From contig DEIV01000041.1 in the NCBI GenBank assembly GCA_002352665.1, positions 1 through 5,687 of the forward strand: a stretch of DNA of 5,687 nucleotides, given 5' to 3'. Each line of letters starts with the position of its first letter. Positions within the stretch are counted from its first letter, which is position 1. Origin of the DNA: Flavobacteriaceae bacterium UBA2765 (lineage in GTDB: Bacteria > Bacteroidota > Bacteroidia > Flavobacteriales > Flavobacteriaceae). Positions 1-5,615 of this stretch are shown here, piece after piece. Position numbers and translations under genes: made by a program. The notes beneath the pieces were generated by a model. It had not been told where the DNA came from. It searched no databases and was given only the letters and a program-made list of their open reading frames with translations.

Positions 1-75
1 TTAGTAAGCAAAATTGAAAAAATACGGCTAAAAAAATACTATCCCAATTACATAAACTTTACGAAAAATCCATAA
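1..75 (+). CDS. Possible 3' end of a rightward gene, product unknown
   Basis: Frame 1 is open from the window edge to a TAA at 73-75 and would encode 24 residues ending in INFTKNP. The peptide is rich in lysine, tyrosine and asparagine, typical of AT-rich Bacteroidota proteins. The other five frames are closed several times in this stretch. The frame stops just before the hairpin at 88-122 and would converge on the leftward gene at 141-656. With only 24 codons visible, chance openness cannot be excluded and no family can be named. Confidence 0.3.
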   Translation, partial: LVSKIEKIRLKKYYPNYINFTKNP

Positions 76-81
76 TAGAGC

Positions 82-128
82 AACACGGCGTTCATGTTGG
101 GTGGTTCGCACCACACGAACGCTTAGTT
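82..128. repeat. Imperfect hairpin bounded by AAC and GTT (attC-like)
   Basis: GCGTTC (88-93) pairs with GAACGC (117-122). After an A/C mismatch (94/116), TGT (95-97) pairs with ACA (113-115). T98 and G99 bulge out, then GGTG (100-103) pairs with CACC (109-112) around a 5-nt loop. Outside lie AAC at 82-84 and GTT at 126-128, separated from the stem by 3 nt on each side. There is no T-tract on either strand, so it does not look like an intrinsic terminator. Mispaired and bulged stems flanked by AAC/GTT are the hallmark of integron attC sites. The outer boxes do not match the full RYYYAAC/GTTRRRY consensus, so this identity is inference. Confidence 0.45.
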
Positions 129-129
129 A

Positions 130-138
130 TTAGCACCA
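130..138 (+). repeat. Left copy of 9-bp inverted repeat flanking the 141-656 gene
   Basis: TTAGCACCA at 130-138 is the exact reverse complement of TGGTGCTAA at 663-671. The two copies lie 3 nt beyond the stop codon and 7 nt before the start codon of the enclosed gene. In an integrated integron cassette the 5' edge and the R'' box at the 3' end are complementary in just this way. Confidence 0.5.
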
Positions 139-140
139 GT

Positions 141-656
141 TTATCTTTTTTGTTTTCTTAACCTAGTTTTTTCACTAATTTTTGGACTATAAACAGTTAA
201 CTTAACGTTCAGTTTATTCGCAAACTCTTTAGCACTTTTTGATGCAAGTTCTTTATTTTTAAAATTTTTTAGAATGATTTTTTCACGATGTGAATTATTT
301 AATAGACAGACACGGTAGACCTTATACTTTGAGGTGAATTCAACTTGACCTCTACTGTAGCCTGTTTCCTTTTCGGTTATTTCCAACATCGTTAAATAGG
401 GATAGTCGTTATAAGATTCCCAAATTCCTTTTTTCCATCCAAAAAAACTTGAATATTTTTTAAATTTCTTTTTTTTAGAATCAATTTGTATTCCATTAAA
501 CGAAAAACTTAAATAGATTCCAATAATAATTAAGCCTAGTCCAATCAAAATTTTTATGAACAGGTAAAGTAGTCCGTATCCAATTAAAGCATAGCCTATA
601 TATACAAATGCTTTTGGGAAATATTTATTTAATCTATTGTCAATTATTTCAGTCAC
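141..656 (-). CDS. Unknown protein with two membrane segments and possible PH-like domain
   Basis: This 171-aa protein has a short polar N-terminus, two close hydrophobic segments (about residues 17-33 and 36-53), and a basic soluble part of about 115 residues. The soluble part begins GIQIDSKKKKFKKYSSFFGW. From memory, a hydrophobic hairpin followed by a GIxID...YSSFFG strand region and a final helix (KELASKSAKEFANKL, about 135-149) recalls uncharacterised flavobacterial proteins with a bacterial PH-like fold; this is inference from pattern only. The start codon is GTG (656-654), and an in-frame TGA lies directly before it. No other ATG occurs until residue 90. No promoter is visible immediately upstream. 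The gene sits tightly between two hairpin elements, which suggests a mobile cassette. No function can be assigned. Confidence 0.75.
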   Translation of the reverse strand: MTEIIDNRLNKYFPKAFVYIGYALIGYGLLYLFIKILIGLGLIIIGIYLSFSFNGIQIDSKKKKFKKYSSFFGWKKGIWESYNDYPYLTMLEITEKETGYSRGQVEFTSKYKVYRVCLLNNSHREKIILKNFKNKELASKSAKEFANKLNVKLTVYSPKISEKTRLRKQKR

Positions 657-662
657 TCAAAT

Positions 663-671
663 TGGTGCTAA
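663..671 (+). repeat. Right copy of 9-bp inverted repeat
   Basis: TGGTGCTAA at 663-671 mirrors TTAGCACCA at 130-138. On the minus strand it reads G|TTAGCACCA together with C672, which resembles the start of a cassette after the G|TT exchange point. Confidence 0.5.
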
Positions 672-710
672 CATTAGTATAACCCTATTGTGGTTATATC
701 GTATATAGTT
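670..710. repeat. Second AAC-hairpin-GTT element, upstream of the 141-656 gene
   Basis: A perfect inverted repeat TATAACC (678-684) and GGTTATA (692-698) encloses a 7-nt loop. AAC (670-672) and GTT (708-710) lie outside it at distances of 5 and 9 nt. The arrangement parallels the element at 82-128, though the stem is short and AT-rich and the outer boxes differ. It lies 13 nt upstream of the GTG start. It could instead be an operator or a chance palindrome in AT-rich DNA. Confidence 0.35.
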
Positions 711-751
711 GCAAGATATTATTATTTCTTAATAAATCCAATAAGGAAAAG

Positions 752-759
752 TAATTTTG
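752..759 (+). promoter_or_regulatory. Candidate -7 promoter box TAATTTTG
   Basis: TAATTTTG followed by C matches the Bacteroidota -7 consensus TAnnTTTG exactly. No clear TTTG/TTG -33 element lies about 19 nt upstream, which lowers confidence. Transcription would start near 765 and run toward the hairpin at 828-869, giving an RNA of roughly 105 nt. Confidence 0.35.
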
Positions 760-764
760 CCATA

Positions 765-869
765 GTTTAAAAATTATGATCCGTTTATTAACCGTTAAAA
801 ACGGATAATGCCTCAAATGCTAAAAAAGAAAAACCCGAAGTCAGAAATGAAACTGGCTTCGGGTTTTTC
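765..869 (+). ncRNA. Candidate short transcript or leader RNA
   Basis: The interval between the TAATTTTG box and the strong hairpin holds no sizeable gene. It contains a 10-codon frame starting at ATG 776 and ending TAA at 808 (MIRLLTVKNG). It also contains two mutually exclusive stems: ATCCGTTT (779-786) with AAACGGAT (799-806), and CCGTT (792-796) with AACGG (800-804). A short frame, alternative stems and a terminator resemble an attenuated leader or a small RNA, but no downstream + strand gene follows. No known RNA family is recognised. Confidence 0.25.
828..869 (-). terminator. Strong hairpin terminator of the hutU-DUF4136 unit, probably bidirectional
   Basis: GAAAAACCCGAAG (828-840) pairs fully with CTTCGGGTTTTTC (857-869). 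The stem continues through a T-G wobble and CAG/CTG to an 8-nt loop (845-852), 17 pairs in all. On the minus strand the stem ends in a T-run and is followed by TTCTTTTTTAG. It lies 23 nt beyond the stop of the DUF4136 gene. The + strand also ends in TTTTT, so it can stop transcription from the left as well. Confidence 0.85.
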
Positions 870-892
870 AATTAAAAACAGAAATGTACTGT

Positions 893-1447
893 TTATTCTA
901 TAATTGGCGGATATTTAGCCATTATTTCTGTTACAAATTCATTAATTCTAGCTTCTTTTTTAGAAATATCTTTAGAGGATGCCAATGCACCTGTACCCAT
1001 GCCTTGCCATGCCAATTCCTTTTTGCTGGCATCAATAAGGTCAATAAATAAAGTGCCTTCGGTAGAACGGGTAACATTATTATAAGCACCATGATTAAAG
1101 CCTATTCCATAAGGTCCAAATCCACCATAATACCAAGGGTACCATCCGTAATAGTTATTATTATAAATATTAATTTTTTCTCTTGATTTTGTAAAAATAT
1201 TTACCAATATATCAGGATTTTCAGATTTAGAAAAGCCTTTGGCCAACAGATCTGATTCAATAGCTCGTAAAATTCTACGTTTATCCAAGTCAGAAATATC
1301 AACTTTATCTATACCTTTTTTATAAAAAGCAAAAGTTTTATATTGATTAAAATCAACTTTTTTATCATAGTCAGAAGAGACTCTAACAGAGGCACAAGAG
1401 CTTACTATGAAAAGCACTACTAACGGAAGTAATTTTAAAAATTTCAT
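893..1447 (-). CDS. DUF4136-family lipoprotein
   Basis: This 184-aa protein starts with a lipoprotein signal: MKFLK, a hydrophobic core, then VSSC, giving lipidation at Cys18. No acidic export signal follows the cysteine, so it probably stays on a periplasm-facing leaflet. The mature part matches the DUF4136 pattern: VRVSSDYDKKVDFNQYKTFA near the N-terminus, a helix LDKRRILRAIESDLLAKGF (54-72), NPDILVNIF (77-85), and a GTLFIDLIDASKKELAWQG strand pair (131-149) with a closing helix. A Tyr/Asn/Gly/Trp-rich stretch at 94-117 interrupts the domain, as is common in this family. The biochemical role of DUF4136 proteins is unknown. The start lies 21 nt after the hutU stop, with no terminator between, so cotranscription with hutU is likely. 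The 828-869 hairpin closes the unit. Confidence 0.88.
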   Translation of the reverse strand: MKFLKLLPLVVLFIVSSCASVRVSSDYDKKVDFNQYKTFAFYKKGIDKVDISDLDKRRILRAIESDLLAKGFSKSENPDILVNIFTKSREKINIYNNNYYGWYPWYYGGFGPYGIGFNHGAYNNVTRSTEGTLFIDLIDASKKELAWQGMGTGALASSKDISKKEARINEFVTEIMAKYPPIIE

Positions 1448-1468
1448 ATTTATTGAGTTTAATTATTT

Positions 1469-3508
1469 CTATATGTTATCTAATAACTTTTCGTCAACCA
1501 TATTAGGCAACGTAACTTTTAAATTGGGTTCTGCTTGCATAGCCCTTTTAATAGCAAAAATTGCTTCATCATTTCTCGCCCAACTTCGCCTTGCAATTCC
1601 ATTATTAACATCCCAAAATAGCATGGCTTTTAAACGTTGTTCAGCTTCTATGGTACCATCAAGAACCATGCCGAAACCACCATTTATTACTTCTCCCCAA
1701 CCTACACCACCACCATTATGTATAGATACCCAAGTAGCACCTCTAAAACTATCTCCTATTACGTTTTGTATGGCCATATCTGCGGTAAATTGTGAACCAT
1801 CATATATATTTGAAGTTTCTCTAAAGGGAGAATCAGTACCGGAAACATCATGATGATCTCTACCCAATACCACAGGGCCAATTTTTCCTTCGGCTATAGC
1901 GTCATTAAATGCTTTGGCAATTTTAATTCTACCTTCGGCATCTGCATATAGAATTCTAGCTTGCGAACCTACCACCAGGTTGTGTTCTTGTGCTCCTTTA
2001 ATCCACTTGATGTTATCAGCCATTTGCTGTTGAATTTCTTTAGGGGATTGCAGCATCATTGTTTCTAGAACTTCAATGGCAAGAGTATCTGTTTTTGCCA
2101 AGTCTTCTTCTTTTGCAGATACACATACCCAACGAAAAGGGCCAAAACCAAAATCAAAGCACATGGGTCCCATAATATCTTGAACATAGCTGGTATAAGC
2201 CCAATCTTTGTCTCCTTCTTTAAGCGTAGGAGCATCTTTGTGGACAAAATTTCCATGCAAATCCTTATAAACATTGGCTCCTGCACGAGAGGATTCTAAT
2301 AAAAAAGCATTACCATAATCGAAAAAATAGGTGCCTTTAGCCGTATGTTTATTTATAGATATTGCTTGACGTCTTAAACTTTCTTGTACTTTTTCCTTAA
2401 ATAATTCTGGATTATCGACTATCAATGTATTGGCTTCTTCAAAATTTAGGCCTACAGGATAATATCCACCGGCCCAAGGATTGTGTAAGGACGTCTGGTC
2501 AGATCCCAGATCTACGAATATATTTTCGCTATCAAATTTTTCCCAAACATCAACAACATTACCATGATAAGCAATAGAAACTACTTCTTGATCAGCTTTG
2601 GCCTTTTTAACACGTTGTACCAATGCTTCTAAATTATCAACTACCACATCTACCCATCCTTGTGAATGCCTGGTTTGAACAGCTTTTAAATTTACTTCAG
2701 CACATACAGTAATACAACCGGCAATATTACCTGCTTTGGGTTGAGCACCACTCATGCCGCCTAAACCTGATGTTAGAAATAGTTTTCCGGTAAGATCTTC
2801 ATTGTGTTTTGCTATTTTTCTACCGGCATTTAAGACGGTAATAGTAGTGCCATGCACTATACCCTGAGGACCGATATACATAAAGCTACCAGCAGTCATT
2901 TGTCCGTATTGAGTTACGCCTAGGGCGTTGAATTTTTCCCAATCGTCTTGTGTAGAATAATTAGGTATCATCATGCCATTGGTAATCACTACTCTGGGGG
3001 CATTTTCATGTGAAGGGAATAATCCCATAGGATGCCCTGAATACATGGCTAAAGTCTGTTCATCTGTCATTTCGGACAGATACTGCATCGTAAGTAAATA
3101 TTGAGCCCAATTTTGAAAAACAGCACCGTTACCACCATAGGTAATCAGCTCATGAGGGTGCTGTGCCACTATCGGATTCAAATTATTCTGAATCATATGC
3201 ATAATGGCTCTGGCTTGCAAAGATGTACTAGGATAAGTAGCTATTGGCCTGGCATACATTTTATAATCAGGTCTAAATCGATACATATATATTCTACCAT
3301 AGGTATCTAGTTCTTCTTTAAATTCCGGTAATAATTCTTCGTGATGTTCAGCATCAAAATAACGAAGGGCATTTTTTAAAGCCAATTTTTTTTCAGAAGC
3401 AATTAAAATATCTTTTCGTTTTGGAGCGTGATTTACTGCCGAATCATATGGTTTTGATTGCGGTAATATTGACGGGATACCTTGTTTAATTTCTGCTGAT
3501 AAAGTCAT
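1469..3508 (-). CDS. hutU: Urocanate hydratase (urocanase), long form
   Basis: HutU adds water to urocanate to form 4-imidazolone-5-propanoate, the second step of histidine degradation in the cytosol. It uses tightly bound NAD+ as an electrophile rather than as a redox partner. Family motifs seen in order are YGGNGAVFQNWAQY (124-137), the glycine-rich NAD-binding GLGGMSGAQP (248-257), FGPFRWVC with the conserved cysteine at 462, RDHHDVSGTDSPFRET (550-565), and GATWVSIHNGGGVGWGE (590-606). At 679 aa it is over 100 residues longer than the roughly 555-aa Pseudomonas and Bacillus enzymes, and close to the animal urocanase and other Bacteroidota forms. The ATG at 3508 overlaps the stop of the upstream microprotein as ATGA, which supports this start and suggests translational coupling. 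hutH, hutI and hutG are not in the window. Confidence 0.97.
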   Translation of the reverse strand: MTLSAEIKQGIPSILPQSKPYDSAVNHAPKRKDILIASEKKLALKNALRYFDAEHHEELLPEFKEELDTYGRIYMYRFRPDYKMYARPIATYPSTSLQARAIMHMIQNNLNPIVAQHPHELITYGGNGAVFQNWAQYLLTMQYLSEMTDEQTLAMYSGHPMGLFPSHENAPRVVITNGMMIPNYSTQDDWEKFNALGVTQYGQMTAGSFMYIGPQGIVHGTTITVLNAGRKIAKHNEDLTGKLFLTSGLGGMSGAQPKAGNIAGCITVCAEVNLKAVQTRHSQGWVDVVVDNLEALVQRVKKAKADQEVVSIAYHGNVVDVWEKFDSENIFVDLGSDQTSLHNPWAGGYYPVGLNFEEANTLIVDNPELFKEKVQESLRRQAISINKHTAKGTYFFDYGNAFLLESSRAGANVYKDLHGNFVHKDAPTLKEGDKDWAYTSYVQDIMGPMCFDFGFGPFRWVCVSAKEEDLAKTDTLAIEVLETMMLQSPKEIQQQMADNIKWIKGAQEHNLVVGSQARILYADAEGRIKIAKAFNDAIAEGKIGPVVLGRDHHDVSGTDSPFRETSNIYDGSQFTADMAIQNVIGDSFRGATWVSIHNGGGVGWGEVINGGFGMVLDGTIEAEQRLKAMLFWDVNNGIARRSWARNDEAIFAIKRAMQAEPNLKVTLPNMVDEKLLDNI

Positions 3509-3672
3509 TTTTTTATAGAATTTGTCTTTTTATCATATCCGTAAGGGCAGTGCCTACAGCCGCTTTTACAACAATATCCTCTTTTGAGATGATATTTTTC
3601 AGTAAAAACTTTATACCCTTCTTTTGAAAGGTAAAAATCTTCAGGAGTTAAGGCTTGCGGTTTATCGAACAT
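3505..3672 (-). CDS. DUF5522-like cysteine-rich microprotein
   Basis: This 55-aa protein reads MFDKPQALTPEDFYLSKEGY at the start, then a KYHLKRGYCC segment, and finally SGCRHCPYGYD before a lysine-rich tail. Four cysteines (34, 35, 39, 42) and His41 in the CCxSGCRHCPYG motif look like a small metal site, perhaps zinc or iron-sulfur; the metal is inference. The motif and length agree with what I recall of DUF5522, a family of unknown function common in Bacteroidota. Its TGA (3507-3505) overlaps the hutU ATG, so the two are translated from one message and are probably coupled. The ATG at 3672 is preceded by an AT-rich leader without Shine-Dalgarno. A role in urocanase maturation or cofactor handling is possible but not shown by the sequence. 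Confidence 0.85.
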   Translation of the reverse strand: MFDKPQALTPEDFYLSKEGYKVFTEKYHLKRGYCCKSGCRHCPYGYDKKTNSIKK

Positions 3673-3688
3673 TTAATTTTTTTAACGC

Positions 3689-3698
3689 GTAAATTTAC
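3689..3698. promoter_or_regulatory. GTAAATTTAC palindrome, possible -7 region of the hut unit
   Basis: This perfect 10-bp palindrome lies 17 nt upstream of the microprotein start. On the minus strand it contains TAAATTTA, one base off the TAnnTTTG consensus. A convincing -33 element was not found at the usual distance, so it may be a promoter, an operator or chance. Confidence 0.25.
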
Positions 3699-3719
3699 TA
3701 TTATTTGAGAAAATTAGAG

Positions 3720-3751
3720 CGGTTAAAATTTAATAATTGTATAGATAACCG
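3720..3751. promoter_or_regulatory. Inverted repeat CGGTTA-N20-TAACCG in divergent intergenic region
   Basis: CGGTTA (3720-3725) and TAACCG (3746-3751) form a 6-bp inverted repeat with a 20-nt spacer, about two and a half helical turns centre to centre. It lies between divergent genes, where an operator could affect both. The short arms make chance occurrence quite possible. Confidence 0.2.
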
Positions 3752-3794
3752 ACATCTGATATTATTTATTTAATCCAATACCCCAATAGCCAAC

Positions 3795-3821
3795 TTGAAT
3801 ATTTAAAGTGAAATAAATTTG
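3795..3821 (+). promoter_or_regulatory. Candidate promoter for the PLP enzyme-glucosaminidase pair
   Basis: TAAATTTG at 3814-3821 matches the Bacteroidota -7 box TAnnTTTG exactly, with TTG at 3795-3797 as a possible -33 element. The 16-nt spacer is somewhat short. Transcription would begin near 3828, giving a leader of about 34 nt. A weaker alternative is TACTTTCG at 3847-3854, which would give an almost leaderless message. Confidence 0.4.
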
Positions 3822-3861
3822 AAGTCCATGAAATTATTATTTTTACTACTTTCGCCCTATT

Positions 3862-4770
3862 ATGAAGTTTAATGTAAAGAGTAGAAATCAGCCCGTAAAA
3901 TTTTCATTAATTAACGATGTTGAATTGCACATCAAGCGAGAAGATGAAATTCACCCTCATATTTCGGGAAATAAATACCGTAAACTAAAATATAATCTCA
4001 TATCGGCTAAAGATCAAGGCGTACAAACACTATTAACTTTTGGCGGTGCCTATTCTAATCATATAGCCGCTACCGCTGCTGCAGGATTTGAATTCGGATT
4101 CAAAACTGTTGGTGTGATAAGAGGAGCGGAATTGGTTGATAAAATTTTTGAAAACCCAACCTTGTCTTTTGCTCAAGAATGTGGTATGCAGTTCAAATTT
4201 ATTTCTCGAAAAGTATATAGAGAGAAAATGAGTCCTGAATTTTTAGAAAATTTAAAAAATGAATTTGGTGATTTTTACATGTTACCTGAAGGAGGTACCA
4301 ATGCATTAGCCATTAAAGGATGTGAAGAGATTTTAACAGAAAATGATGCAAGCTTTGATTATATTTGTGCTTCTGTTGGTACAGGTGGTACTATTGCTGG
4401 AATTATAAATGCTGCAAAACCGAATCAGAAAATACTTGGATTTCCATCTCTAAAAGGTGATTTTTTAAAGGATGAAATTTCCAGATGGACAAAAAAGAAG
4501 CATTGGAAACTGATAAGCGATTATCATTTTGGAGGGTATGGTAAAATAAATAAGGAATTAATTACGTTAATAAATAAATTTAAGGAAGAAACTGGTATTC
4601 CCCTCGATCCTATTTATACCGGAAAAATGCTATTTGGTATTGTTGATTTGATTCAAAAAAATAAATTTAAAAAAGGAAGTAAAATCTTAGTCATACATAC
4701 CGGAGGCTTACAGGGAATAGCAGGAATGAACTCATTATTAAAACAAAAAGGATTATTAGCAATACTATGA
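3862..4770 (+). CDS. PLP-dependent enzyme, ACC deaminase/D-cysteine desulfhydrase family
   Basis: This 302-aa fold type II PLP enzyme is cytosolic. It shows HIKREDE (23-29), then SGNKYRKL with the expected PLP-binding Lys38, TFGGAYSNH (59-67) where Ser65 aligns with the family's catalytic serine region, PEGGTN (142-147), the phosphate-binding VGTGGTIAG (172-180), DPIYTGK with Tyr252, and IHTGG near the C-terminus (278-282). Recalled against Pseudomonas ACC deaminase, Tyr252 matches Tyr268, but the residue at the place of Tyr294 appears to be Val277. SNH rather than SNQ also favours the D-cysteine desulfhydrase-like side. The substrate is uncertain; D-cysteine or a related amino acid is possible. 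It is shorter than the roughly 330-aa characterised members. ATG 3862 is the start that keeps the N-terminal strand. Its TGA overlaps the next gene's ATG. Confidence 0.9.
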   Translation: MKFNVKSRNQPVKFSLINDVELHIKREDEIHPHISGNKYRKLKYNLISAKDQGVQTLLTFGGAYSNHIAATAAAGFEFGFKTVGVIRGAELVDKIFENPTLSFAQECGMQFKFISRKVYREKMSPEFLENLKNEFGDFYMLPEGGTNALAIKGCEEILTENDASFDYICASVGTGGTIAGIINAAKPNQKILGFPSLKGDFLKDEISRWTKKKHWKLISDYHFGGYGKINKELITLINKFKEETGIPLDPIYTGKMLFGIVDLIQKNKFKKGSKILVIHTGGLQGIAGMNSLLKQKGLLAIL

Positions 4771-5615
4771 AAATGAGATTTATAAAAATATTTTTAGCCT
4801 TAGGCTTGGTAAGTTTTATGATAAGCTGTGGTGCTCATAAAAGAACAACCCATCATAAAACAACTACTAAAACATCTAAAACTGTTGTTAAAAGAACGCC
4901 TACGCCTGTAAAAATTCAAAAAATTGAGGAAGCAGATCTTATTCATGCTGACTTAATTAGGAGAAAACCCAATTTAAATAAAAGCACATTGGCATATATT
5001 GAAGAATACAACGATATTGCTATTTTAGAAATGATCGCTTATAAGATTCCGGCAAGTATTACCTTAGCACAAGGTATTTTAGAGTCGAGTAGTGGTAAAA
5101 GTAGATTGTCTGTTAAAGGTAATAATCATTTTGGTGTTAAATGTCATAGTAGTTGGAAAGGGAAACGAATGTACCATGATGATGATGCCAGACAAGAATG
5201 TTTTAGAAAATATGAACATCCTTTATCTTCTTTTAGAGATCATTCTTTGTTTTTATTTGATAGAAAACGGTATGCGGCATTGTTTGATCTAAAAAAGAGT
5301 GATTATAAAGGTTGGTCTAGGGGATTAAAAAAAGCAGGATATGCAACTGATCCAAAATACCCTCATAAACTAATTAACTTGATAGAAACTTACGATTTGC
5401 ACAAGTATGATAAATTTGATGATAAATTTTTATATGCCGGAAAAGTATTAGAAAAACCGAAAGTATCTTCTAAAAATAAATATGTAGTTGTGACCAAAGG
5501 AGATACTTTATATTCTTTGGCAAAAAGCAATAATTTAACCATTGATAAGTTAAAATGGTTAAATGGATTAAAAAACAATGATCTAGAAGTAGGTCAGAAA
5601 ATATATTTAGATTAA
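4767..5615 (+). CDS. Lipoprotein glucosaminidase with C-terminal LysM, peptidoglycan hydrolase
   Basis: This 282-aa protein carries a lipoprotein signal with FMISC and probable lipidation at Cys21, followed by a Thr/Lys/His-rich linker (24-50). The glucosaminidase domain (about 75-213) has AQGILESSSGKSRLS, where Glu106 is the likely catalytic acid. It also has NNHFGVKC (119-126) and the FRKYEHPLSSFRDHSLFL region (146-163), as in FlgJ/endo-beta-N-acetylglucosaminidase-type enzymes. A LysM module follows (239-281; YVVVTKGDTLYSLAKSNNLT onward), which binds N-acetylglucosamine chains. It should cut peptidoglycan glycan strands from the periplasmic face of a membrane. No acidic surface-export signal follows Cys21. 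ATG 4767 overlaps the PLP enzyme stop as ATGA; ATG 4773 (Met3) is an alternative start with the same signal peptide. The pairing with the PLP enzyme suggests one transcript. Confidence 0.93.
   Translation: MKMRFIKIFLALGLVSFMISCGAHKRTTHHKTTTKTSKTVVKRTPTPVKIQKIEEADLIHADLIRRKPNLNKSTLAYIEEYNDIAILEMIAYKIPASITLAQGILESSSGKSRLSVKGNNHFGVKCHSSWKGKRMYHDDDARQECFRKYEHPLSSFRDHSLFLFDRKRYAALFDLKKSDYKGWSRGLKKAGYATDPKYPHKLINLIETYDLHKYDKFDDKFLYAGKVLEKPKVSSKNKYVVVTKGDTLYSLAKSNNLTIDKLKWLNGLKNNDLEVGQKIYLD

Noticed and set aside
82..128. Hairpin read as an intrinsic terminator
   Set aside because: No T-tract follows the stem on either strand and the stem contains a mismatch and a two-base bulge.
1407..1853. 148-codon open frame on the + strand
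   Set aside because: It lies antisense to hutU and the start of the DUF4136 gene, has no domain pattern, and its openness follows from the codon use of the real genes.
2065..2286. 73-codon minus-strand frame inside hutU
   Set aside because: It is an out-of-phase frame within the highly conserved urocanase coding sequence.
3101..3310. 69-codon + strand frame opposite hutU
   Set aside because: Antisense to conserved urocanase sequence with no recognisable features.
3847..3854. TACTTTCG as the main promoter of the PLP enzyme gene
   Set aside because: It differs from TAnnTTTG by one base, has no -33 partner at the normal distance (TTTG at 3818-3821 is 25 nt away), and would leave almost no leader. 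Kept only as an alternative.
5092..5292. 66-codon + strand frame inside the glucosaminidase gene
   Set aside because: It is out of phase with a clear glucosaminidase domain; the methionine run reflects GATGATGAT codons for aspartate.
5390..5578. 62-codon minus-strand frame opposite the LysM region
   Set aside because: Antisense to a well-supported LysM module, with no domain pattern of its own.
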